A model generated the notes under the pieces. That model was not told where the DNA came from, did not search any database, and saw only the letters and a program-made list of their open reading frames with translations. A stretch of DNA of 64,000 nt from DASQZK01 sp963732905 (GTDB taxonomy: Bacteria > Bacteroidota > Bacteroidia > Bacteroidales > GCA-2748055): assembly GCA_963732905.1 (NCBI GenBank), contig CAVTBM010000007.1, forward strand, positions 186,001 through 250,000. The letters run 5' to 3'. A program made the translations under genes and the position numbers. How positions within the stretch are numbered: position 1 is the stretch's first letter; the number at the start of each line of letters is the position of its first letter. Of the stretch, positions 26,899 through 35,590 are shown piece by piece.

Positions 26899-29049
26899 AT
26901 GAATAAACCACTCTACATCATTCTGTTTCTTTCATCCCTCTACAACCTGTCATTCAGCCAGACCGAAAAGAATGACAGTCTGAAAAATGTCAATCTGGAA
27001 GAAGTGGTCGTCACCTCGAACAGGGTGCCGGTAATGCTTAAGGATAATCCGGGTGCGATATCCCTCGTGCGGTCGGTTCAGCTTGCGGAAATGCCCAAGG
27101 GTATTGGCGCCGAAGAAGCCCTGCGCCTGGTGCCCGGGGTAAGGATCGACAATCAGCATGACGGGGAGCGGGTGCATATCTCGATCCGCGGGCAGGGTAT
27201 CCTTACCGAGCGCGGTCTGCGGGGTATCGGCGTGCTGCTCGACGGGATCCCGTTGAACGATCCTTCGGGGTTTGCACCTGATCTTTACGACGTCGACTGG
27301 TCAACGGTAAGGAAGATCGAAGTACTTCGGGGTCCGGTTGCCGGGTTGTACGGTGGTGGCGGGGCTGCGGGACTGATTAATATCACGACCCAAAACGGTG
27401 GTCCGAAACCCCTGCAGGGTGAACTTGGTCAGACCGTTGGCTCCAACGGTTTCTCCAAATCGCTGGTGCAGATCGACGGTACCGAAGATCCCCTGGATTA
27501 CCGGGTGAGCTATTCGCGCTCCAAAGGGAACGGTTACCGCGATCACCAGGCGTTCCGGGCCAACAACCTCTATGAAAAAGTCAATTTTCATCCCTCGGAG
27601 AAACTGACCATCACACAGATCATTGCCCATACCGATTATTTTCAGCAAAACCCCGAAGGACTGAGCCTGGAACAGCTGAGTAATCCACGGCAGGCCAATC
27701 CCGATGCGGTTCCCTTCAACGAGTACCAGAAAACGAACCGGACGACCATCGGTTTTCACGGGATGTATAAGATCAGTCAAAAGCAGGACGTCCAGGCCAC
27801 GTCGTACCTGCGTTCCTGGCGGTACAAGGAAACGAGCAACAAGGCGGCCGAATACCGCGATATCACCAATCCGGGTATGAATGCCCAGTATAACCTGCAC
27901 CTCGGTAACGACTTGGTGAAACATACCTTCAGCCTGGGGTCCGACCTGGAATGGCAGACCATCGGCATGTACAAACTGCAGAGTGCAGCCGACCCAAACC
28001 GGGTCGAGAGTATCGATGAGACCAACATCGAGTCGAGCAATCTGCTGGCCAACCAGATCATCTCGCAACGCAGCGCCGGGGTATACGGTCTGTATAACCT
28101 GGAAATCGGGAAGTTCAGCCTGATCGGGAACCTGCGCTACGATGCCAACTACAATGAGCTTACGGATAAGATGTCCGGTCCGGATACCGCCAAAACAAAC
28201 AAGGATTTTTCGAACGTATCCGGCAGGGTAGGCGTGAGCTATCAGCTGACTGGTAACCTGACGGCTTATGCCAACTGGAGCCAGGGTTTCATGCCGCCGT
28301 CAACCGAAGAGCTGGCCAATAACCCGGTCGGGTATTCGGGTTTCAACACCCACCTGGTACCTTCCACATCGAACTGTTATGAGATCGGTGCCCGTGGATT
28401 TTTCGGCAACCTTCTGAACTTCGAACTCACCGGCTTTTACATGAAGACCGAAAATGATTTCTTCCGGTTTAAGCAGTCGGGACGCGGTAACCAGGAGGTC
28501 TTTTACGGCAATGCCGGGAACAGCAGAAGGTTCGGCATCGAATCCTTCGTGTCTGTTAATATCCTGCAGAACCTGAGGTTACAGGCTGTCTATACATATG
28601 CCAACTATGAGTATACATCTGCCACTGTCGACCCGGTGTATACCGATGCCAGCTACGTGCTGACAACGCCTCCCGATGTAGGGCAATGGCTGCCGAATTC
28701 ACCCCGGCACCAGCTTTATGCCGAGCTCGTGTATTCCGTTACGAAAAACCTGTCCGTGACGCTGAGCACCGAATACCAATCGAAATGGGCCATCTACACT
28801 GATGCCAAAGCCTATCACAACGAGCTGGACCAGGCCGTTTACCAGAACTGGCAGGACGGCTTCAACCTCTATCATGCCCGGGTTTCGTATAAATGGAGCC
28901 TCTGGAAGCTCAACGGCGATGCCAGCGTGTTTTTCCGCAACCTGGCCAACACGGAATACATGGCCTTCACCGAACCCGATCCGGACGGCAATTCATACCA
29001 GCCGGGACCGGGAAGGGAGATATTCGGGAGTATTACGGTTAAATTTTAG
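26899..29049 (+). CDS. TonB-dependent outer-membrane receptor
   Basis: 716 aa. The signal peptide is MNKPLYIILFLSSLYNLSFS. The plug domain (about 30-155) starts LEEVVVTSNRVPV and includes ALRLVPGVRIDNQ, LLDGIPLNDPSG and IEVLRGPVAGLYGGGGAAGLINI. The rest is a 22-strand barrel ending in SITVKF with a terminal aromatic. It is of the iron/cobalamin-type class: it has no carboxypeptidase-like N-terminal domain and no SusD gene follows. It imports a ligand, probably a metal chelate, using TonB energy. The small protein just upstream may be a partner. Confidence 0.93.
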   Translation: MNKPLYIILFLSSLYNLSFSQTEKNDSLKNVNLEEVVVTSNRVPVMLKDNPGAISLVRSVQLAEMPKGIGAEEALRLVPGVRIDNQHDGERVHISIRGQGILTERGLRGIGVLLDGIPLNDPSGFAPDLYDVDWSTVRKIEVLRGPVAGLYGGGGAAGLINITTQNGGPKPLQGELGQTVGSNGFSKSLVQIDGTEDPLDYRVSYSRSKGNGYRDHQAFRANNLYEKVNFHPSEKLTITQIIAHTDYFQQNPEGLSLEQLSNPRQANPDAVPFNEYQKTNRTTIGFHGMYKISQKQDVQATSYLRSWRYKETSNKAAEYRDITNPGMNAQYNLHLGNDLVKHTFSLGSDLEWQTIGMYKLQSAADPNRVESIDETNIESSNLLANQIISQRSAGVYGLYNLEIGKFSLIGNLRYDANYNELTDKMSGPDTAKTNKDFSNVSGRVGVSYQLTGNLTAYANWSQGFMPPSTEELANNPVGYSGFNTHLVPSTSNCYEIGARGFFGNLLNFELTGFYMKTENDFFRFKQSGRGNQEVFYGNAGNSRRFGIESFVSVNILQNLRLQAVYTYANYEYTSATVDPVYTDASYVLTTPPDVGQWLPNSPRHQLYAELVYSVTKNLSVTLSTEYQSKWAIYTDAKAYHNELDQAVYQNWQDGFNLYHARVSYKWSLWKLNGDASVFFRNLANTEYMAFTEPDPDGNSYQPGPGREIFGSITVKF

Positions 29050-29060
29050 GTGAAGGCGGG

Positions 29061-29640
29061 TTTTTCAGTATAGATTACACAGTAAAATTCACCACAGATT
29101 GCACAGATTACACAGATTGTTATTGGGGAAGTAGGGAAGTGAGTGAATTTGATTTTTTTTCAGTATAGATTACACAGTAAGAATTCACCACAGATTGCAC
29201 AGATTACACAGATTGTTATTGGGGAAGTAGGGAAGTGAGTGAATTTGATTTTTTTTCAGTATAGATTACACAGTAAGAATTCACCACAGATTGCACAGAT
29301 TACACAGATTTTTATTGGGGAAGTAGGGAAGTGAGTGAATTTGATTTTTTTTCAGTATAGATTACACAGTAAGAATTCACCACAGATTGCACAGATTACA
29401 CAGATTGTTATTGGGGAAGTAGGGAAGTGAGTGAATTTGATTTTTTTTCAGTATAGATTACACAGTAAGAATTCACCACAGATTGCACAGATTACACAGA
29501 TTGTTATTGGGGAAGTAGGGAAGTGAGTGAATTTGAGTTTTTTTCAGTATAGATTACACGGTAAGAGTTCACCACAGATCCCAATAACTCTGCGGGACGG
29601 ATTACACAGATTAATATTGAGGGGTAGGAAGTGAGGAAGT
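29061..29640. repeat. Satellite array, 96-bp period, about 6 copies
   Basis: The word CAGTATAGATTACACAG recurs at 29066, 29161, 29257, 29353, 29449 and 29545: a 96-bp period with one 95-bp step. Each unit contains ACCACAGATTGCACAGATTA then CACAGATT, the same triple CACAGATTN core as the 61-bp array, plus a unit-specific half TTATTGGGGAAGTAGGGAAG. The array begins just after the TonB receptor stop codon. The last copy is diverged. Confidence 0.95.
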
Positions 29641-29686
29641 GAGTGAGATTACCTGAGAATCCTACGTTTCAGAACATAGTTTATCG

Positions 29687-29741
29687 GAGTGAACACCCAC
29701 TCGCCTTCCAGGAGAGGGGGCCGGGGGGAGAGGTGGAACGA
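29687..29741 (-). repeat. Right copy of a ~60-bp inverted repeat pair
   Basis: Reads GGAGTGAACACCCACTCGCC, TTCCAGGAGAGGGGGCCGGG, GGGAGAGGTGGAAC: the reverse complement of 25437-25500 with a few differences. The pair brackets about 4.2 kb containing the small membrane protein gene, the TonB receptor and two repeat fields. Confidence 0.8.
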
Positions 29742-29786
29742 GTGCGGACTTAATTGATCCTCAGACAAATACATTCATCTTATCTT

Positions 29787-32567
29787 CTATCTCACCTTAA
29801 ACCTGTATGTTCCCGAACCTACCGTGAATATGGCAGCCCGCGAATTCAGTCTCACTAGTTTTACATCTGGTTCTGGATCTTTCGCTTTACCTTTGGAAAG
29901 AAGCTGAACATCACCTTCATAAATATCAGGAAGGGCATTTTCGAGCACCGGAATGTAAATCGTAGCTTTGGCATTGGCCGGGATGGTGACCTCGAGGTTC
30001 ACTTCGCTTCCTGACCGCTCCCACGATGAACTGATCTTCCCGCGCACGGAATGATAGCTGCCTTTGGCCCAGGTGAGGTCGCCCACGATGGAGGGTTTGA
30101 TGACGATATCGCTGAAGGCCACCGAGCTGTCTGACTGTTGGATCCCAAGCACCGATTTATAGAACCATTCGCTCACCGATCCGAACATCGGGTGGTTCTT
30201 GGAATCGTGTTCCTGGATATCCCAGTTTTCCCATAACGTGGTTGCCCCGTTTTCGATCATATAGCCGTAGCCCGGGAAATCCCTCTGGTTGAGCATCAGG
30301 AACGAGATGTCGTCCCGGCCCTGGTCACTGAGGTAGTTGAGCATCATCTTTGTGGAGAAGATGCCGGTGGTAAGGTGGCCGTGCCGTTCGACCTGTATCT
30401 CGTTGAGAAGCTGCTGCATGGCTTTGCGCCTGAGATTCGGTGGCAGAAGGTCGTAGTAGAGGGCGAACACCTGACAGGCTTCGTAGCCGGTGTATACATT
30501 ACCGGTTTCTTTATCCACGAACTTATCGATGAAGGCTTGTTTGATGTCTTCAGCCAGTTTATTGTACCTGGCTGCATCGTCTGTTTTACCCAGGATCTCT
30601 GCGAATTTTGCCAGGATGATCACGTGGTGGTAGTAGGCTGAGGTTGCCGATACCGGTCGTGGTCGCTCATCCACGCTGTTATGGTCGCCGATGCCGTCCA
30701 TGACCAGGTTGTCGGGGGAATGATCATGAAGGAAGTCAACAAGTTTTTTCAATGCCGGGTATTGTTCCCGGACGATATCGAGGTTTCCGTAATATTTGTA
30801 AAGCTGCCACAGCAGGAATGGGTGGGCGAGGGTCCATCCCACAGGTCCGGCGCCTTTCTCGAAACCGCGCTCGTTGATGCTGTTGTCGGGAGCGCATTCT
30901 GTCATGGCCCCGTCGGGCAGGGCATCGCGTTCGAAATCGCGGACCGACTTCTGGTAGAAATTGCTCATGTCGAAATTATTCATAAACGCTTCGCTGACGG
31001 TGACCATATCGCCGCCGTAACCGAACTTTTCGCGGGCGGGGCAGTCGGATTCAACACTAAACACGTTGCTCAGCATGGCCCATTCGGTGATGTGCTGTAT
31101 CTGGTTGAACAGGTCGTTGGAACATTGGAATTCGGAAACGTCTTTGATATCGGAATGCAGCACAAGACCTTCGAGATCGTTAAGGGACGGTTTATAAGGC
31201 AGCCCGGTGACTTCCACATACCTGAAGCCATGAAAAACGAAACGGGGTTCGAAAGTTTCAACGCCTTTACCTTTGCTATAGTACCGGTCTTCCTGCCAGG
31301 CCACATCGGGAGCTCCGGGGCCTCCCTGTCCGGGACGCTTGATCTGGCCGGCTGCGGTGGTGTTGACATTGATGGAATGATCGGGGTCCACTATTTCTGC
31401 AAAACGGAACCGGATCTCCGTACCTGCCGGTGTCTTGCTGAGAAACCGGATCACACCGGCAAAGTTCTGTCCGAGGTCATAGACATATACGCCGGGTTTG
31501 GGTTCCATGAGCTGAACAGGGTGAAGGGTCTGGAACTGTCGTACCGGCGGGATATATTCCCAGGTCAGCTTACCGGCCGGGCCTTCAGCTTTCTCAGCGT
31601 TCTTCCAGCCTTTGTCATTAAAATCCGGCGTGTCCCAGCCAGGCTGTTCCATAGCGGCATCATACCATTCACCCAGGTAAATGTTATTCCTGACGATGGG
31701 GCTTTGTGAGGTTTTCCAGCTTTTATCACTGGCTACCATATCAGATGTGCCGTCGGCATAATCGATTAAAAGCTGGCAGCGCAATACCGGCTGGCCGATG
31801 GTGAGCACTTTTCGGAGGTCCCTGCCGAAAACCCTTAACGGGAGAGGGTTGTACCATCCGTTGCCGAGGATGACTCCGATGGCGTTCTTTCCCTCTTTCA
31901 ATTCATTGGTTACATCATGAACGTTATAGTACACCGTTTTGGCAAATTGCGTCCAGCCCGGGTCCAGGCGGATGTCATCGGCCCGTTCCCCGTTGATGTA
32001 GACGTCATTGTAGCCCAATCCGCAGATATACAGCCTGGCCCTTGTGATCTTTTTGCTGACGTCGAACGTCTTCCTGAACATCGGCGCCGGGATTCGCTTG
32101 TAGAAGTCTTCATCTTTAGCCGGGGCAACGGTTCCGTCACCGATCCATGAACCTTTCCAGTCACTTTCGCTGAACAGTCCGGTCTCAAACCAGTTCTTTT
32201 CCGTCCAGGGAGATGCGTTCCCGTTACCGTCCCACGTACGTACTTTCCAGTAATACCGGGTGGCCGGTTTCAGGGCTTTGCCGCCATATTTAATCCCGAG
32301 GCTCTGATTGGATTCCACTTTCTGCGAATTCCAAAGGTTGCCATTGTCGTCGTTGATATCTTTAGCATTATCCGATACGATCACCTGGTAAGCGGTCTGT
32401 ACCGCGCTTCGGTCCAGGTCCGCCACCTCCCATGAAAATTCAGGCGTAACATCAATACCCAGCGGGTGCTTGATATAATTTACTTTTAAGGCAGCCGGGG
32501 CAGGCAGAACAGCCTGACCAACGTACGATGCCAACAGAAAAACGAAAGTGATGATACAGGTTTTCAT
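29787..32567 (-). CDS. Secreted alpha-L-rhamnosidase, GH78
   Basis: 926 aa. The signal peptide is MKTCIITFVFLLASYVGQA. N-terminal beta domains include a WxxxWF-type Fn3-like region (YYWKVRTWDGNGNASPW) and a carbohydrate-binding jellyroll (ARLYICGLGYNDVYINGERA). The (alpha/alpha)6 catalytic domain has the family signature SDCPAREKFGYGGDM and TECAPDNS, with acidic residues in the positions used for catalysis. The C-terminal domain (SVRGKISSSWE) is also typical. It releases terminal L-rhamnose from pectic or other glycans. It reads toward the 96-bp array. Confidence 0.92.
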   Translation of the reverse strand: MKTCIITFVFLLASYVGQAVLPAPAALKVNYIKHPLGIDVTPEFSWEVADLDRSAVQTAYQVIVSDNAKDINDDNGNLWNSQKVESNQSLGIKYGGKALKPATRYYWKVRTWDGNGNASPWTEKNWFETGLFSESDWKGSWIGDGTVAPAKDEDFYKRIPAPMFRKTFDVSKKITRARLYICGLGYNDVYINGERADDIRLDPGWTQFAKTVYYNVHDVTNELKEGKNAIGVILGNGWYNPLPLRVFGRDLRKVLTIGQPVLRCQLLIDYADGTSDMVASDKSWKTSQSPIVRNNIYLGEWYDAAMEQPGWDTPDFNDKGWKNAEKAEGPAGKLTWEYIPPVRQFQTLHPVQLMEPKPGVYVYDLGQNFAGVIRFLSKTPAGTEIRFRFAEIVDPDHSINVNTTAAGQIKRPGQGGPGAPDVAWQEDRYYSKGKGVETFEPRFVFHGFRYVEVTGLPYKPSLNDLEGLVLHSDIKDVSEFQCSNDLFNQIQHITEWAMLSNVFSVESDCPAREKFGYGGDMVTVSEAFMNNFDMSNFYQKSVRDFERDALPDGAMTECAPDNSINERGFEKGAGPVGWTLAHPFLLWQLYKYYGNLDIVREQYPALKKLVDFLHDHSPDNLVMDGIGDHNSVDERPRPVSATSAYYHHVIILAKFAEILGKTDDAARYNKLAEDIKQAFIDKFVDKETGNVYTGYEACQVFALYYDLLPPNLRRKAMQQLLNEIQVERHGHLTTGIFSTKMMLNYLSDQGRDDISFLMLNQRDFPGYGYMIENGATTLWENWDIQEHDSKNHPMFGSVSEWFYKSVLGIQQSDSSVAFSDIVIKPSIVGDLTWAKGSYHSVRGKISSSWERSGSEVNLEVTIPANAKATIYIPVLENALPDIYEGDVQLLSKGKAKDPEPDVKLVRLNSRAAIFTVGSGTYRFKVR

Positions 32568-32746
32568 AGGATGTGAAAATATTTATTTGTTTATGCGTTG
32601 ATTTGTTTATTTTACCACTGATACCGATGGTTATTGATGCCGATTACAGCTTGATTTCAGGCTGTCACTAATCCCTAACTCATTAATCCCTAACTCCCTA
32701 ATCCCTAACTCCCTAACTTTCGCCTTCCATATAAAATCGGCATTCA

Positions 32747-32776
32747 TCGTATGCACGCCCAGGCGTGCGTCTACGA
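32747..32776. repeat. Imperfect hairpin element
   Basis: TCGTATGCACGCC and GGCGTGCGTCTACGA pair with a 2-base loop and a small bulge (inner GCACGCC/GGCGTGC is perfect). The end words resemble those of the larger hairpin at 32875-32914. Confidence 0.7.
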
Positions 32777-32874
32777 TTTCGTATACCTGGTTTTGTCTAT
32801 TTTCACCTCTCTTCAAATTCAACATTCGATATTCTCCCTCCCTTTCGCCTTTTGCACGGATGATTAATCCCGTG

Positions 32875-32914
32875 TTTTCGTAGAGACGTGCATAATTGCA
32901 CGTCTCTACGAAAA
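32875..32914. repeat. Perfect 18-bp inverted repeat
   Basis: TTTTCGTAGAGACGTGCA (32875-32892) and TGCACGTCTCTACGAAAA (32897-32914) are perfect complements around a 4-base TAAT loop. The T-rich and A-rich ends mean it could terminate transcription on either strand. The GTAGAGACGTGCA word is known to me from dispersed palindromes in other bacterial genomes. Confidence 0.92.
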
Positions 32915-33039
32915 AACCATTTATCCGCCTCCCTCCCCATTTTGCCTTTCTTCCCACTCAATCCCTCAATCCCTCTCAATCCCTCAATCCCTCTCAATCC
33001 CTCAATCCCTCAATCCCTCAATCCCTCAATCCCTAACTC

Positions 33040-33127
33040 ATAACCTCATAACCTCATAACCTCATAACCTCATAACCTCATAACCTCATAACTCCATAAC
33101 TCCATAACTCCATAACTCCATAACTCC
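33040..33127. repeat. 8-bp minisatellites CCTCATAA and CATAACTC
   Basis: About six CCTCATAA units followed by about six CATAACTC units. The second is the reverse complement of the GAGTTATG array at 26436. Confidence 0.85.
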
Positions 33128-33137
33128 CCACCTCCCC

Positions 33138-35360
33138 CTAATATTCAATCAAATAATAAAACGTCCTGGTCGTCTTCCCATCGATATGGATCATCTTTCC
33201 CTCCGGTTTGATAGTTTTATTTGTCAGCCGGCCCACATGATCAAGAACGGTAATTTTGGGCTTTCCGGTATGTTTCAATGACAGCGTGACGCTGACCGGT
33301 TCCATCAGCAATGGGGCAGTACCGGTCGACAGGAGCTCCGTTTCGTCGGCATTGTAGGTCATGCCCGTATTCCTTGCCCGGGCGATGGTGGTGACGAGGA
33401 GGCGGTGTGCCTGGCTGATGTCTTTGTCCTTTTCCAGGCTGGTGACGAGCACGATGGCAAAGGGATTGTCGACCGTCAGGATCATATCTCCCAGGTCCAG
33501 GGCTTTTCCGCCGGCGAAACCGACCACACCTTTGGTTCCGGGGGTATTAATGGTGAAGAAACCTTTTCCTGAATAATCCCATACCAGTTGACCGGTGGTG
33601 GAGGTGATGGTTTTTTGGTTTTCATTCACCCAGGGGGTCAGGTCGGGTTTATTCGTCGGTTCGAATTCGGGGGTGAATGCAACCTCTACTTTGCCAGCGG
33701 CGAGGGCTTCAGGAGGGACGAAGCCGGCAAAGGATTTCACATCTTTGTTTTGTTTGACGATATCGGTGAACCCCAGTTTACCTTCTTCGAGTGACGGGAT
33801 ATTGACATTTCTCACCGACACGGGCTTCCCTTCCTCTACATCGCCGCGATAGATCAGGCGGGTGATGACCGGGTAAAGTCCCATCTGCAGGGGCGTGTCG
33901 GTATTGAATACCCCATGGTTGGGGGCTTCAAGATCTTTGGTGAGGCCCTGGCTGTTGCAGGCATAGGCGAAGCTGGCGTCCCAGCCCTGGAGTCCGAAGC
34001 CGTAGATGCCGATGATGGGGGAGGCTTCGGCGGTCCATTCGTTAGGCAGCTCGCTCATCCATTCCGACATGCTGAAGGGGGCATCTTTCACCATCTGCAT
34101 CCCTGTGCCCAGCAGTCCTGATCCCGGATGGCTTACCATCGCCGTGTTCTTCCGGTTGATTTTCCCCGGCTTGATATTATTCCCTCCGGCGCCTCCGCCG
34201 AAATAGTTGTGCCGGTCGACGAAACCGGCCTGGTAATCGGCGTACAGGTTATAGTAATGGCTCAGGTTATCGCCCGCCTGCCAGCAGCTGCCCACAATTT
34301 CCCCCTTGTATCCGGTTGCCCTGATGGCTGCGATAAAACGGCTGTAAAAGTTATGCTGGCATTCATACAGGAACCGGCCAGTGTCATAAATCCGCTGCCT
34401 GACATTTTTCTTCGTTTCCAGTCCTTCATTGCTGAAAAACCACTGATTGGAAACCGGATATATGTTTCCGGCTTCAAGGCTCTCGTTGGTCTGGAATTCG
34501 GGAAAGGCATTCAGACCATCTTTACCCCAGGCTTTCTCCAGGTTCTCCTGGTTGCCGTATTTTTTCTTAAGCCAGTCTGAGAACTGCTGACAGAACAGTT
34601 TTTTATAGGTTGGACATTGTTCCACCCATTTTTCGGTGGTGGGGAAGAAGATGTCGTCTTCATTCTGAAGCTCGATATAGGCGAGGGCAGGCTCATCGGC
34701 GTATTTTTTGCCGGTATAGGGGTTTACATGGTTGAGCAGGTTTACCGTCAGTTCAATGCTCAGATCCTGCAGGTCGGGGGCAAAATTTACCAGTCCGATC
34801 GTAGACCCTTTAAGGAAACTTGAGCCGGCATTCCTGACCTCGTTATAGGCCAGCATTTTGGCACTGTCGCCTGGTTGCGGGCGGTGGCCGTAAATATGGG
34901 ACCAGCTGAAATAGATCCCTTTTTCTTTGAGCCTGGAATCGAAATAATCCAGTTTCTCCAGCATATCGGGCTGTATATAGGTCGATGTGTCGAGATGCGA
35001 GTATCCCGACCAGGTCCATTTATGAAAGCGGACGGCGTTTACACCATATTTGGCAAGGTAGTCGGCCCATTTCTCACTGGTTTGTTTATCGACATAGACC
35101 CGGTAATCGGCAATGTTCACACCCCAGAATTTCACGGGCGTTCCGTCTTCGAAAACGAAGTGGTCGCCTTTCATCCCGAGAAAGCCGTGTTTCCCGGCCG
35201 GTTCGTCGAGCCATCCGCTCATGTCGATAACGGAGGGAGAGAAATCATCGTTGGAGGAAAGGGGGAACCAATTGTTGTTATCCTGTGCGTTAGCCGGATT
35301 TATGCCGGTCAATATGAAAACAACCGGCATGAACAATAAAATGAATGAAAATTTTTTCAT
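33138..35360 (-). CDS. Secreted GH5-like glycoside hydrolase
   Basis: 740 aa. Signal peptide MKKFSFILLFMPVVFILTG...ANA. A TIM-barrel region at about 60-440 starts FVFEDGTPVKFWGVNIADY and has AKYGVNAVRFHKW and IELQNEDDIFFP, where N233-E234 match the catalytic N-E of clan GH-A. The second glutamate is probably around SEWMSELP. The C-terminal ~300 residues are beta-rich (KTITSTTGQLVWDY). The substrate is unknown, possibly a beta-mannan or beta-glucan side chain. It is one of two glycosidases at the left end of the carbohydrate island. Confidence 0.82.
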   Translation of the reverse strand: MKKFSFILLFMPVVFILTGINPANAQDNNNWFPLSSNDDFSPSVIDMSGWLDEPAGKHGFLGMKGDHFVFEDGTPVKFWGVNIADYRVYVDKQTSEKWADYLAKYGVNAVRFHKWTWSGYSHLDTSTYIQPDMLEKLDYFDSRLKEKGIYFSWSHIYGHRPQPGDSAKMLAYNEVRNAGSSFLKGSTIGLVNFAPDLQDLSIELTVNLLNHVNPYTGKKYADEPALAYIELQNEDDIFFPTTEKWVEQCPTYKKLFCQQFSDWLKKKYGNQENLEKAWGKDGLNAFPEFQTNESLEAGNIYPVSNQWFFSNEGLETKKNVRQRIYDTGRFLYECQHNFYSRFIAAIRATGYKGEIVGSCWQAGDNLSHYYNLYADYQAGFVDRHNYFGGGAGGNNIKPGKINRKNTAMVSHPGSGLLGTGMQMVKDAPFSMSEWMSELPNEWTAEASPIIGIYGFGLQGWDASFAYACNSQGLTKDLEAPNHGVFNTDTPLQMGLYPVITRLIYRGDVEEGKPVSVRNVNIPSLEEGKLGFTDIVKQNKDVKSFAGFVPPEALAAGKVEVAFTPEFEPTNKPDLTPWVNENQKTITSTTGQLVWDYSGKGFFTINTPGTKGVVGFAGGKALDLGDMILTVDNPFAIVLVTSLEKDKDISQAHRLLVTTIARARNTGMTYNADETELLSTGTAPLLMEPVSVTLSLKHTGKPKITVLDHVGRLTNKTIKPEGKMIHIDGKTTRTFYYLIEY

Positions 35361-35590
35361 GTGACGCAGGTTTTTATTCAGGGTATGTTGTATTGTCGTT
35401 GTGTAATGGTTTTAACGGTCCATCCACACCAATCCATCCCAACCAAAATCAATGGGTCATTTCAATACGATCATTTGCAATTGTTCCTTCAATTATGGTA
35501 TGTTGGTAATATCGCCTAAATGTAAATAAAAATACCTGATCATCCTACATTCGGGGTTGTGGTGTGCATCGCGTATCAACGCGTCCATTA

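Larger units (their letters stand above)
32568..33137. other. Repeat-rich intergenic region between two glycosidase genes
   Basis: CTAACTCCCTAATCC-type low complexity at about 32660-32720, two hairpin elements (32747-32776 and 32875-32914), CTCAATCC repeats at 32955-33035 and a CATAAC minisatellite to 33127. Short frames across it are built from the repeats and are not accepted as genes. Confidence 0.8.

Noticed and set aside
27301..28068. 255-codon minus-strand frame
   Set aside because: It is antisense to the TonB receptor and shows only the shadow composition of a G/C-rich gene.
26899..29049. SusC of a polysaccharide utilisation locus
   Set aside because: No SusD gene follows, and the receptor lacks the extra N-terminal domain of SusC proteins. 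It looks like a metal or cofactor receptor.
30681..31709. 342-codon plus-strand frame
   Set aside because: It lies entirely antisense to the GH78 rhamnosidase, whose motifs are unambiguous.
32631..32997. Short minus-strand frames of 108 and 64 codons
   Set aside because: They consist of hairpin and CTCAATCC/CTAACTC repeats, giving peptides such as repeated RELGI. Not genes.
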